Positions 33,554 to 45,132 of a stretch of DNA of 64,000 nt are shown piece after piece. The notes beneath the pieces are model-generated. The model was given only the letters and a program-made list of their open reading frames with translations. It had not been told where the DNA came from and ran no database searches. Origin of the DNA: Cordilura impudica (Eukaryota; Arthropoda; Insecta; Diptera; Scathophagidae); NCBI GenBank assembly GCA_963682025.1, contig OY821518.1, forward strand, positions 306,131,429-306,195,428, read 5' to 3'. Position 1 is the stretch's first letter; each line of letters begins with the position of its first letter. A program made the translations under genes and the position numbers.

Positions 33554-35992
33554 CAAGTAAGAGTGTTAAATTCGGCTGTGCCGAATCTTTGATACCCTCC
33601 ACCTCGGTTTGAGTCTTGACAATAAATGTAAATGAAAAAGTAAACAATTTGTTAAACTTATGTAATACCAAATTATTTCAGCAAATTCTTTGGGTTGGTT
33701 TTCGTCTTTTCTATTATTTCGGATTTATTTCGGTGTTTGCTTTTTTGTCATCGTGGTTGCTGATCGGCATGCATTTAGGTTATATACATATATGCATGCG
33801 TTTCCGGTTATATGACATAACTTCTCGTTCAATTTAGTTTTTGCTAATTAAATAACTCGCCCTAACCTCCATTGCAAAGGTAATGGTTGTGTAGGGTGGC
33901 TATATGCATTAAATCGTGCTACTTGGAGATGGCTGTATAGTTTCTTTTAACTGGCCAAATCTTTTTTCATTGCGGCCATATAGGTCGGATGGAGTAACAA
34001 AATAATAAGCAAAAAAAAACTCTCTCAACTTTTTTTATTAAAATATTGCCATATTTGGAAAACATAGAGAATAAATTTATAATAATAAATATTCAAATTA
34101 GGGATGCCAAACGCAAAAAAACCAAGTATCCCAAACATTTTAAATAAAATAATTTGTTATCTTTATTTTCTGAAAAACTTCAAATATTCATCCAAAAAAA
34201 ATTGTGAAAATTTATATATAAAAAATAATATTCTCATCAAATTGCGTTTATTTATGTAACAATTTTTATGTTCGCAATTCTTAAATATCATTTGACGTTT
34301 TCTAAAATTCATTGAATTTAAATTAATGTTTTCTGTAGTCCGATTCTGTAAATTTCAACGATCCGACAATGGCAAAATATATCGACAGCTTTTGTTGTTT
34401 GCACTAAGGATTAAGTGATTCACTAAGTATAGACATCTTAACGACAGTCGACTTCTCTATTTTTCTATTTATTTAAATTGTAAACGAGTGGCATCTCTGT
34501 CAAAATAAGCGAAAAACACAAAGAAGAATAGAAAAAAACAAATTACTTCGTGTTTGACAGGATGATTATATGTTGATGTTTAATATCTTTATTTTTTTTA
34601 CTAATATTTCTGTTTATTTATTTGAAAATGAAATAATGAATTGAATATGCTATTTAATTTTTTTTATTTATATAAAAAAGTTTTTTTAATTAAAGCAAAA
34701 TATTTTCACTATTTTATGATTTTTATTTATGTATGACGACATTTCAACCTAAAAATTTAAGTTTTTATCGATTGAATAAACAACACAAAAATGGTTGCCG
34801 TTTAGATAATAACAATAGCGAATATCGATTAAAAATTTTACTGATAATTTTGCTATTTTCTTTTTTTTAACGATTCGACTATCGTTAAAAGAAGTTACTG
34901 AATCACGGTACTGAAAAGTTATTAATTTCTCCTGAAAGGCAATATTTTTTTTAAATGTAAAAATTTTTTAAATGTAAACATAGGTATTTGGTGTTTTTTT
35001 TTTTTTTGGAATTTCAATTTGTGTTTAACGAATAAAATTTATGTATTAAAGATGCAATTGATGTCTTCAAAATTTTAAAATTATAATTTCCGACGTTTTG
35101 ATATGATTTTCTGAAATTCAATTAATTGTAATTTATAATTGGAAATTTTTAATTCTAGTTTTTAGAATTGATATTTTCTTAAATTTGAATGGAAAATTTA
35201 AAAAATGCAATTTTGTATTTATATGAATAATAAGGCTTTAGTAATTAGAAACAATTTTTAAAAATTAGATGTAATCGCAATCAGATATTTTGTAGTTAAA
35301 GCAGAATAATAATTCTATATAACTATGTAGAACTGTTTTGAAAGCAAAAAACTCATTGATGAACTCGGTAACTCTAAGACAACAAAAAGTTAATATGCCA
35401 AACTTATGTTCATATTTGTAAAATAATGAAAAAAACGTATGAAATAAAAGACCAGCCCGTGTATACTCTTAACATTGTTCTGTATGATATCTAGTTGAAA
35501 ATATTAACATTCATGTTAAAATAAAAATAACTATTGCAAAGCTAATTAGAACAAACAAAAATTGTGGCGCCATCTATTGTGGCATAGTCACGCTGAGCAA
35601 AATGAAGTGACACCTGTTAATGCAAAAGAAATGTATTTTCCCCACAACAAAATATTGCAGAATTTTATGTAAATAAAATAATATACCGATTTATTTCTAA
35701 CATGCAGTTGTTATGGATATACATATATGTAATATATGTATATTATTTGTATTATTTAATATGCTTACGTATGTATATGTAAATATTACACACAAAAAAT
35801 GCAACATCAAACGTTATTTTTGTGTTTTTCTCTTTAAATAAATTAATACATAAAAATTTTTTTTGCTATATTTACATTTTTTTTTTATTAACAACTAGGA
35901 ATTTTAGCATTATTTGCTTTAGATGCTAATTATTACAAACGGAATGACAAAATTATATATACCCTCTGCACACTGGAGTGGAGGGTATAAAA
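33554..35992 (-). mobile_element. 2.4 kb Helentron-like non-coding repeat (family B, copy B1)
   Basis: Read on the minus strand it starts TATACCCTCCACTCCAGTG, ends CCACCTCGGTTTG-complement...GGAGGGTATCAAAG, hairpin ATTCGGCacaGCCGAAT, then CTCTTACTTGTTT. These are the same landmarks, in the same order, as in family A, so this is a longer member of the DINE-1/Helentron group. Copy B2 (54895-58093) is nearly identical over the whole length, but B2 has about 770 bp extra near its 5' end (57275-58040). Open frames found in both copies are short and simply reflect overall sequence identity. No Rep, helicase or endonuclease is present. Confidence 0.8.
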
Positions 35993-36278
35993 ATTTACGA
36001 GTAGTGCTAAAATGGTGTTAGCGATATCTTAATAAAAAAGAATATTTCACATTTATAGAACTACGTTCTAGTCGAGTTCAGTGATGTAGAAAAAGAGTAG
36101 ATTTATAGATTTATATTCTGACATTTTTTTATTTTTAATAATATAATTTCGCAATCTGATCGGCCTGAAATTTGATATGTAGTAAAACGTGCAACTAGAA
36201 TGTCAAACCATCCTATTGTACATATAGTATGCGTTCAAATTACAGAAAAAAAAACCATACAATTAAAATAAAAATATA

Positions 36279-38156
36279 CACTGGGTGACAATGCATTGAA
36301 AATTTGTACAAAATTCTATATCTTGTTTTTTTTTAATAATTTCGCGTCATTCTAAAATTAGTTTTTTAGTTTTTTTTTTCTTTTTTGCGAAATAACTCTT
36401 ACGTGAGTTATCATCGAAAGAACAAATTTGTTACAAAAAAAAATACTATTAAAAAAATAGATAAACAAAAAAAAAGCATATTTTTTAGTGATGAAAAACA
36501 ATGGAAACATTTAAGCTTTTGTACCAGAGTTGATTAAAACAATAAAAATATAAGAAAAAAAATTTGTAAAGTCTTAACCGTTATTTAAATATTTATAGTT
36601 TCCGCCATTTTATTTCAACTGTGTTTTAACATAATTGTATTTTTCAATATTTTAATCTTATAATAAATTATTATACAATAATGACAAGATGACAAGACTA
36701 AAGTTTTGTGAATAGTTACAAATAACCAAAATGATAGATGATATTACTGCTGGTCTTAATTTGTAACAAATTTTCTATGGAATTTCCTTAATTTCATTAA
36801 AAATTTGAGAAAATTATCGAGAAATATGTCAAAAAAATTCTACCTACAGAGATCATTAAAAATTTGAAACTAAAAATATGTGCTTGAGCTGTTTCCCAAC
36901 GAGCAACTGAGGATGATCTTGGTTGTTATCGTCCTGTAAAGAAACCACTGATATCAGAGAAAAACGTCTGCCCCGCATAAATTTTGCTAACGAACACATG
37001 ACCTGATCAAGACGGAATTTGAATACTTACTCCTTAAATTAAACTTGGACGCATCTAAAAAAGGTGTCATTATGGAAGAACGACTACCAAAGCGAAAAAG
37101 ACTGGACCCAAAATATCTATAATATTAATAGGCTAGGCGATTTCTTGTGACCGATGTTTTGTTCTAGCGATTTATCCCGATTTTGACCAAACATATATTA
37201 TTTGAAAGCTATTTCTTTTTAACCGATTTGCAGATTTACAGATTTTTAAATTTTTTCCTTTATTTTGAGTAAATTGAATTTAACAAATACGTAAAATTAT
37301 ACAATGCTATGTGTGTGTTTATTAAATTTGTTAATGTGTTTGTAATAAAAATGAGTTTGTTTTTTGTGTCGATTTGTGAATTGGCTATAATTGATAAGCA
37401 TATCTTTAGGGTCTTTATTTAAAGAAAAAATAAAATTTCCTAGAATTTGTACTCGAATTTCGAGGGCTGGAATCTGCTAGTACAAATAAAACTGTAAAGT
37501 TTGACATTGGCAATATTATGGCAATTCATGTAGTAAAAGATATTCGAACTCGAATTGGACACGGGAAAATTTAAAATGACGTAATTTTTCTATACGCAGA
37601 GGAAAATATGCCTATGGTCTGGAAGTTCCAACATGACTATGACCCAAAACACACCTACAAAGTTGTAACCGAATGGCTACAATCTAATGCAGTTAGTGAT
37701 CTGAAATGACCAGCCCAATCACCAGATATCAACCCCATAGAAACTCTATGGGAAATTGTAAGTCGATGACTACGGACACGAAATTACACAAACCAGGCAG
37801 TTAATTTAGAGTGGTAAAAAATCTCAGTGGATATTATAATTAATTTTGACTCCATGCCCCGGCGTTGTGAATCAGTACTAAAAAATAATGGATACCCGAC
37901 AAAATATTGAAACCAAAAATAGAGAGAAAGGTTTAATTATTGTATAGTAAAGGTTTCCAATGTTTTTTCAAAACCATAAAAATCAATACTTTTAACTTTT
38001 GTTATTTTTTTCTGCAGTTAAGCTATTTTATGTTAATATTTACAAATTTTTAAACTAATAAAAGAATTTTTAATTTTATGATTAAATTTTTTGGTATTAA
38101 CCGTTCAAGTTATCAATAGTATATTTTGTTAAAAGTTTCCATTGTGTCGCTCACTG
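36279..38156 (+). mobile_element. Tc1-like element, decayed, with nested Helitron
   Basis: Ends CACTGGGTGACA (36279) and TGTCGCTCACTG (to 38156), 9 of 12 bases mirrored, each flanked by TA. Transposase blocks on the plus strand: ATRHLAEDDLGCYRPVKKP and INFANEHMT near 36890-37010 (DNA-binding and linker region), then after the Helitron insertion WKFQHDYDPKHTYKVV and TEWLQSN (second catalytic Asp region), PAQSPDINPIETLWEIV (catalytic Glu in NPIExLW) and SMPRRCESVLKNNGYPTKY at 37850-37905. TGA/TAG codons and frame changes occur between blocks. Without the 365 bp Helitron the element is about 1.5 kb, the normal Tc1 size. Confidence 0.85.
37116..37480 (+). mobile_element. Short non-autonomous Helitron, copy 2, intact ends
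   Basis: Starts TCTATAATATTAATAGGCTA, ends with the perfect palindrome CTCGAATTTCGAG, 12 further bases and CTAG. Preceded by A and followed by T, with no target duplication. These are the standard Helitron terminal rules (5' TC, 3' hairpin then CTRR, insertion at AT). Length 365 bp, no coding. It interrupts the Tc1 transposase, so it is younger than that element. Confidence 0.88.
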
Positions 38157-38659
38157 TATATATTTTTTTTTAATTTTCAACAGCTTCACTTCAATGCCAA
38201 TCATGTACGATATATGTGCGATTTCTTGATGTCATTCGAGTAACTACTAATGCTACAACTACAACTAACTATCAATTTATTATTTGCACAGTTCATTCAA
38301 TTCTAAACTATTTTATATACATAAATCAAAGTTTAATGATACACAAACACATACCCACTGCCTTCTGCCTCCTCTTTGTTTCATCTCCTAGCCCAATGAT
38401 ATTTGCCGCCTAGTTTCAAGTTGTTACACTGATATCTTTAAAATATTAATAAATCATACTGACTGCCGACGGCAAAACTAAATTACGTGTACAGTGGACA
38501 CCTGTCTTCTGGTATTTTTCTCAAGAGTGATAAAATACAAAATCAAAATTTTCTTCGTCTGTTGGGGTAGTGATGTCACGCAAACAAACTGTTATGTTTA
38601 TGTGTATGTTTATACATAAACAGTTGTATAATTTATTATTTTTCTCCTCAGATTATTTC

Positions 38660-39250
38660 TTAGAAAAAATAATTTAATTTTATATACATATTTGTTAATT
38701 TATTTATTTTATATTCACGAAATAAAAATGGTCTAACAATATTTAAACAAATTTTTAAAGGCCATTGTTCTGTACTTAAGAATAAGCTTCTATACTTCTT
38801 TGTTATTTTATTAAAATTCCTCTTTCGTTTATTGATATTTTGAGCAATTTCGGCATTTAGTAACCTTATTCTATCTAAAGTACATTCTACATTTAAAAAA
38901 AAGTTTTTTCACTTCTTCATTTTCTTCAATATCCTTTGATTCTAACAAATATTTTTTCAAATATCCGCTTGTAAGCAACAATTTTTCGCCATATAATTTT
39001 AAAAATATTACATCACACAACTTCAGCGTTTCCATTAATGAATTTTATGGTTTACTTAGCCCACCTTCTGATTGTAGTAAATCTTCTTGGATGCTTGGAT
39101 TAATACCCTTAAGTACAGTACCTGAAGAAACCACAAGGAAAATTAGACACTGCATTATTTCAAATTGCATGTTGAGATTTACCTGTTGAAGAATTACGTA
39201 CTCTACATCTAAATCGGGAGTATTGTTGACCTCAACATTTGCGTTTTTAC
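38660..39250 (-). pseudogene. Unidentified coding-like sequence, broken by one stop and one frameshift
   Basis: The minus strand is open from the piggyBac insertion site: NVEVNNTPDLDVEYVILQQV, MQCLIFLVVSSGTVLKGI, NPSIQEDLLQSEGGL, TAA at 39047-39045, then in the same frame METLKLCDVIFLKLYGEKL, YLKKYLLESKDIEENEEV. At an A/T run near 38895 the frame shifts and continues CTLDRIRLLNAEIAQNINKR, FNKITKKYRSLFLSTEQWPL to a TAA at 38662. About 195 codons with natural amino-acid composition, predicted helical and charged toward the end. The piggyBac element at 39255 interrupts it at a TTAA. I do not recognise the protein; it could be a decayed host gene or a transposon protein. Confidence 0.5.
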
Positions 39251-39254
39251 TTAA

Positions 39255-41645
39255 CCCTATTCGTACCAGGCAGTGACTTCAGGTCACTATTGAAATTAAA
39301 ACTTGTATATTTTATAAATGTTTAGCCAGATCGATCCATATCTCTATGTATTCCTCCATTAAACAGTTTTCTTTAAAAAACTTCACATTTTAATTGTTAA
39401 AAAATTTTTTTGTTGTTTTTATAAACAGTTTAGCATTTTACTGGCGTTAAGTCCCAAGCAGTGATGAAAAGTCACTTCAGCAAAATTATGAGGAAAAATC
39501 TAAAAAACTAACGGTACCTCAAATAGAAGAAAAGTACAGTCGATAAAACAGACGCAACAGTAGAACAAATATTAATTGTACTTAGTGATTGTGGTGATTA
39601 GTTGTGTTTTGAAAGCTATTGAAAAACAAATATAAAATTTGGTTGTAAGTTAGTACCTAGTTTGTAATGATGCAACTGTGCATATTATACTCACCAAATA
39701 TATTTATATTTATTTAGTTTTTATAAGAAAATGTCGAATAAAAAAAAATTAAGCATTGCCGAAATTCGAAGAGCTCTTATGTGCAGTGATGATGACGCTT
39801 CTGCTGATGGCTCAGATATTGATGAAAACATTGGTGAAATGGAGGACTTCCTGCCATCAGATAGTGAAGTAGACTTTTGTGAAACTGCATCAGAGTCAGA
39901 CGATGAAATGAATTTATCAGATGGTGAAGAGACTCTGGATGACGCAAATACGTTTTTTGGTAAGGACGGTACTGAATGGCGATCAGTCGCATATGCTTCT
40001 GGCAAAATACTTTGCCATAACATAATAAAAGGAACCATCGATAAGGTAATGCTACCGCCAGGCAAACACATCGAAACGGCTTTTGATGCGTTTTCATTAT
40101 TCTTTAATGACAAGGTAATCAAAATAATACTTGAATGAACAAATGCATATGCATTGGCACAAGTCGGCGAAAAATGGAAACCCACAAACGACATAGAAAT
40201 ACGCGCCTATATAGGTTTGCTTGTCGATGCAGGAATTAGAAAAAATGGGGTTTCTGACTATAAAGAATTTTGGGATCCATTGTATGGAAGCTTACTATAT
40301 CGTGCGTGCATGTCAAAAAATAGATTGCTTGTATATCGCGGTATATAAGATTTGACGACAGAGCAACAAGAAGCTACCGTAGGTTGCAAGATAAGTTTGC
40401 CCCTATTCGGGACCTATGGGACGAAATAAATAAAAACCTAAAAAAAAGTTATATGCCGGGAGATAACTTGACTATAGATGAGCAGTTGCTTCCATACAGA
40501 GGCAGAGTTTCATTTCGCCAATATATACCATCCAAACCTGATAAATATGGAATGAAGATTTGGTGGATTTGTGATAGCAAGACAAGCTACCCATTGTACG
40601 GAATTCCTTACTTGGGTAAAGAAGGTGCCAACAGACATACAAATTTGGCCCAAAATGTTGTAAAGCAACTTTGCGAGTTCTATGAAAACAGGAATATTAC
40701 TTTTGATAATTATTTTACAAGTTTTGATTTAGCACAAAATTTGCTTTCAAAGCATCTAACATGTGTGGGCACATTGCGTAAAAACAAAACATGTATCCCG
40801 TCATGTTTCTTACCGAACAAAAACAGAGAGCCTGGAAGCAATCTTTTCGGATTTACAAAAAATATCACTCTGGTGAGCTCTGTCCCAAAAAAGAATAACG
40901 CTGTTCTTCTGCTTTCGACAATGCATCATTATATGGAAATAGATGAAGAATCTAAGAAACCGGAGATCAATTTGTACTACAATGCAACTAAAGGTGGCGT
41001 AGATACATTTGACCAAATGTGTCATGCATTTTCCACAAAGAGGAAAGCGCGCAGGTGGCCTGTTGCCCAATTCCATAATTTGATAGATGCTTGTGGTATA
41101 GTTGCTAAGATAGTATGGTTATCTTTATATCCAGATTGGAATAAAGCCAAGAAAGATACACTCCGTAAACTATTTTTGAAAAACTTGGCCCGAGAGTTAA
41201 TTATGCCAAATATCCAAGTGAGAAGTTTGAAAGGGTTGTCGCGTACTAATATAGCATCGGTTGACGAGGCTTTGACTTTTTCAACCACATCGAGTAAATC
41301 AACATCACCACCGCCAGACAAAAAGGTTCGACGCCGATGCCATCTGTGCCCAAAAAAGGAAGGGCATTCTTACAATGTTGTCAATTGTGCAACAAAAATG
41401 TCTGCAACGAACATTCTCAAAAAGCTGTAGTTTGTCTTAATTGTAAGAAATAATAATCTTAGGTTAATATTAATATCGTTTTGTATCTTTCTTAAGTCTT
41501 TAATCTTGAATTGTCATTTTATAATTTAACTAATAATACTTGAAGTTTAACAATTTATCAGCATTTGTCGTTTTTTTTTAATACCAGTGACTTATAGTCA
41601 CTGCATGGTGCTTTACGGTACAAATTTAGCTTGGTACGAATAGGG
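39255..41645 (+). mobile_element. PiggyBac element with intact ends and TTAA duplication
   Basis: Terminal inverted repeats CCCTATTCGTACCAGG (39255) and CTTGGTACGAATAGGG (to 41645), one mismatch, flanked by TTAA at 39251-39254 and 41646-41649. Subterminal palindromic AGTGAC...GTCACT motifs occur at about 39272-39289, 39458-39475 and 41586-41602. Length 2391 bp, with a single transposase gene. The ends look mobilisable in trans although the gene is broken. Confidence 0.95.
39731..41453 (+). pseudogene. PiggyBac transposase, lightly decayed
   Basis: ATG at 39731. Acidic, Ser/Asp-rich N-terminus (SDSEVDFCETASESDDE), then DAFSLFFNDKVIKIILE, stop TGA at 40136-40138, same frame EIRAYIGLLVDAGIRKN and SLLYRACMSKNRLLVYR. 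A frameshift at about 40345-40380 leads to DKFAPIRDLWDEINKNLKK, NLTIDEQLLPYRGR (first catalytic Asp), ITFDNYFTS (second), GVDTFDQMCHAFSTKRKARR (third Asp region) and a C-terminal cysteine-rich DNA-binding ribbon RRCHLCPKK. A second shift at about 41370 puts the rest of the ribbon (CQLCNKNVCNEHS, VCLNCKK) in another frame, ending TAA 41451-41453. All three catalytic Asp blocks survive. The enzyme cuts and pastes precisely at TTAA. Confidence 0.93.
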
Positions 41646-41654
41646 TTAAAATGC

Positions 41655-41795
41655 TTAAAATGTACCTCTGAATATAAGTTTGAAATGTAAGGCACAATTT
41701 TTTTGAACATGTACGGGTTCGCACCGATTGCAGTTTTTACTACTGCTTTGCTTGCATTTGCTCACTGCACACCTCACGTTTACGTTTCTTTCTGC
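41655..41795 (-). pseudogene. Cysteine-rich ribbon remnant, possibly from an older piggyBac-like gene
   Basis: Minus-strand frame ERNVNVRCAVSKCKQSSSKN then CNRCEPVHVQKNCALHF and LIFRGTF stop at 41657. Spacing of the Cys residues recalls the zinc-ribbon at the C-terminus of piggyBac transposases, in opposite orientation to the piggyBac element next to it. Only this domain is left. Other Cys-rich DNA-binding domains cannot be excluded. Confidence 0.35.
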
Positions 41796-44191
41796 TTTTT
41801 TTTTTTTGTTTTTTTTTTTTGTAGTTTTTAACACACTTCACCAAATGTTTGTACTAATTTTAATTATTTTAATATTGTTTTTAATAAAATATAAATCGAA
41901 ATTTGTAATTTATAACAAGAAATGAGTTAATAGTTTTCTGAGAACTGTCAAAGTGATTTTAATTGGAGTATTGTATAATGTGAAAATATTCGCATGGCGT
42001 AATCTTTAGTTTTATAATTATTGCTTTTTGCTCACTAACTTAGTAGTCGACGTTTGTGTATTGTTTTCTATTGTTCTCTTATTTATTCTCCTTTAATACA
42101 AGCTATAAATTCTCTCGCTTCTATCTTTTATTTATTGATATTATATCAGAACGGTGAAAACATATTTCAATTTCCGTTCTACAAAAATAATTAACTAAAT
42201 ACACACTTCATTTAAATTTACACAACATACATCATTTATAACTAACGTGTCTAACGTGTCTAACGTGTCTAACTGCTTTCGATGAAAAAGCGGAATTCGT
42301 ACGCATTCTTGCGATATCAAATACTCTGTTTCTCCATAAAAACAAACATGTATCGATACCAATTTGGAATATGCAACTTCGCACATTTGTTTCTCAAAAA
42401 TAAGTGTAAAAATTAAAATTTTAATTAAAATATTATGAAAGATCCATAATTTATAAAATTTTTGTATGAAAAAATTTTCCAATTTGATAAAACCACGGAA
42501 GCCAAAGAAAATATGTTATCTCGTTAAATTGTTAAAAAAAAAAAATACTTTGATTCTTAGCAGTTCTATAGATACTCGTTATTAAATGTAAAAAATTCCA
42601 TATGGGCTTTTAGTTATTAATGATGCAGTTCCAATCTTTGGAATAATGTAATACAGAAAATTCGATAAATATGTTGAAAACTACCTGTTTTGTTGCTATA
42701 TGTTTAACTAATATTGATTTGATAGTAATGAAAATGTAACAAGGTCAATTTTTCTATTACAAATAAATGGAATTGAAAAAAAAAATAAATTAAATAAATT
42801 CCGCATTACAAAAATATGGATATTTAAAAAAATTTAAACGCAGTTTGAATGATTATAACATCAGATTTTATTCACTTTACATTAATATATAAATTGCAAA
42901 AAAAAAATGTGCATTCACTTTTCCTTCTTCCGCAGATGCAGCAGTTAATTCTTCCAGTGTCGTCGGCGATTTTTTGTAATAGACTTTATTTTTAAGGTAA
43001 ACCTAGGGAACATGCAGGAAGATTCTGGTCAAGATATGCTCTTCGAGGTGCTCAGTTCTGTTTTAATTGCAATTCGACATCTTTAACAAAGATTTCTCGA
43101 GGGCATGATAAAACAAATTCTTCTTATTGATACAGCGTATACATTTTTTTTGGACGTACTGTTTATTGGCAGAGACTATATGTAAATGTATAGATTATAT
43201 TTAGTGATGTCAATAACTTAAGTTTGTAAATTTATTATGTACTTCACATTGGTTTAATTTTAACAAATACTTCAAAATAATTTTGAGAATAAAAATTTGA
43301 GGCTATTTCTTATCCATTATAAAAATAAAAATAATGGAACATCTTTAAAGTAGTTAATTTTTTTTTTTTTAATCTTAAAATATTATTTTAAAAACTTTAT
43401 GCAAATAAAAACTCACGGGTTGTTTTTTTTTTCATCAATATTTAAAACCATATCTACTCATCAATAGAAAAGTTTTGCAAAAATTAAGAATCATAACTAC
43501 GAATTCTGTTTAAAAACAAAAAATAAACCAGAAAACAAACGAAATTGAAACCAATGCTTTCATAATCAAACTGGATTTAAAAGGCCTCCATTTATAAAAT
43601 GAATACATTTGTACATAGATATACAAAAAAAAAAAAGACATGAAAAAAAATATAATCAAATTGTTTAAAAATGTTTACACACAGATCTGGATTTATAGTT
43701 ATCATAAGTGTGTTAATTGATAAGAAGGACGGACAAACAAGATATATTGTCACACAACTACGACTAAGTTCATCGTCGATTCATACATAGTCTATAAACT
43801 TAACAGCAGTTTGTATAATTAGAACAAACTAATAACAAATGAACGTCTTCTCGCTTGAGTTGTTGTGCAAAATTCGTTTATTTGTATTTGTAAAAAGCGC
43901 CAAACACATGCTCTCTCACTCAATTCCAATTGAATGTGAGTGAAAACGTAACGGAATTCACTCTTTATAGACTTTTCACTAGGGACATCAAATTTACAAC
44001 AATGCACAACCAACTAATGGTGTTTTCTTTTCTGACAAAAAATGTTGCATGTTTTTCCCATTACGCACTTTTTTCTCTTATTGTGTTCTTTTCTAAAAAA
44101 GTGTCAACCTTGCGAAAGGGTAACGTGTTCTTTTCTAAAAATGTCGCACTATAAATATGTGAAAATGTTGCATCTTTCGCACTTTAAAACA
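41796..44191. other. AT-rich interval with no gene; 10 bp tandem repeat at 42241
   Basis: T-rich run at 41795-41825. (TAACGTGTCT)3.3 occupies 42240-42273. gtgttcttttctaaaa(a) occurs twice at 44082 and 44127. No coding segment is supported. Confidence 0.5.
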
Positions 44192-44972
44192 AGTAAGAAA
44201 ATTATAGTCGGTCTAGACCGACTATACGATACCCTATACCATGCGTTTAGAAACCCTATCTCTTAGGCTCAACTAACTGGACATTGAAAATAAGCAAAAA
44301 CCAAATTTGAGTGGGATTTTTATTAATTTTTTTGGCTGCAGATGTGAAAAAGTTCATATCGGATGCTATATCTATAAAGGGACTAGGTCCAAAAATGGAC
44401 CGATCCTGATCATGTTTGGTAAAGTCTCTTGTATTTTGCAAAAATATGTAGAAACAAAATTTGAGAAGAATCAGTGCAATATTTTTGTTTTTTAATAGAT
44501 TTAAGTGAAGATCGGGAAGCAGCTCCATATGGGGTCAAAGGGATCATTTTTGGACTACTCATTAGTGGATGTAATGAACGCATACAAACTCAATTTGAGT
44601 AAGATCTATATGACAATTTGGTTCTTATGGCAATTTATGTCGATTTCATATGGGTTATTTGTATGGGGGCTAGGTCTGAACATGGACCGATTCTCACCAA
44701 TTTCAATAGCGTTCATCCCATGGCCGACAAAAGCTTATATACCAAATTTCATCAAAATATATTCATATTTGCGGTCTGCAGTTTGATTACAAGCTTTACA
44801 TGGACACACAGACGGACGGACGGACGGACGGACGGACATTGTTAAATCAACTCAGAAAGTGATTCTGATTCGATCGGTATAATTAAAGATGGGTCTAGGT
44901 CAAATATTTTTGGTTGTTACAAACAGCAGCACAAAGTCATTATACCCAAACCACATAGTGGTATAGGGTATA
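44192..44972 (+). mobile_element. DINE-1-like element, family A, most complete plus-oriented copy
   Basis: Starts acaagtaagaaaattatagt with hairpin AGTCGGTCTAGACCGACT at 44206-44223, then atacgataccctataccatg; has (GACG)n at 44808-44836; ends ccacatagtggtatagggta. Reverse-complement equivalent of 5733-6531. Non-coding; the short frames in it (for example 44307-44495) occur in other copies only because the DNA is conserved. Confidence 0.85.
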
Positions 44973-45132
44973 AATACAGAGGGTGCGAATCCCACGTTAA
45001 AACAGCTGACATTTGTTTTGCTTATTAATGTGTATTTGTGTGAAGAAATGAAAAAAAGTTCAATTTTTATTTTGTTTAAAATAAGTTAACAAGGAAAATA
45101 TCACTACGCTTTTATGTGCTAAAAAAATTTTA

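Noticed and set aside
33616..33837. 70-residue open frame conserved between B1 and B2 (54948-55181)
   Set aside because: The whole 2.4 kb repeat is conserved at nucleotide level and the frame has no codon-specific pattern, so conservation does not imply coding.
39721..40194. 157-residue minus-strand open frame
   Set aside because: Shadow of the piggyBac transposase, whose acidic plus-strand codons leave the antisense frame open.
41728..41925. Hydrophobic open frame over a T run
   Set aside because: Low-complexity translation; the opposite strand carries a more protein-like Cys-rich segment.
44307..44495. Open frame MSGIFINFFGCR also present at 6224-6412
   Set aside because: Same explanation: conserved DNA of the DINE-1-like family, not a gene.
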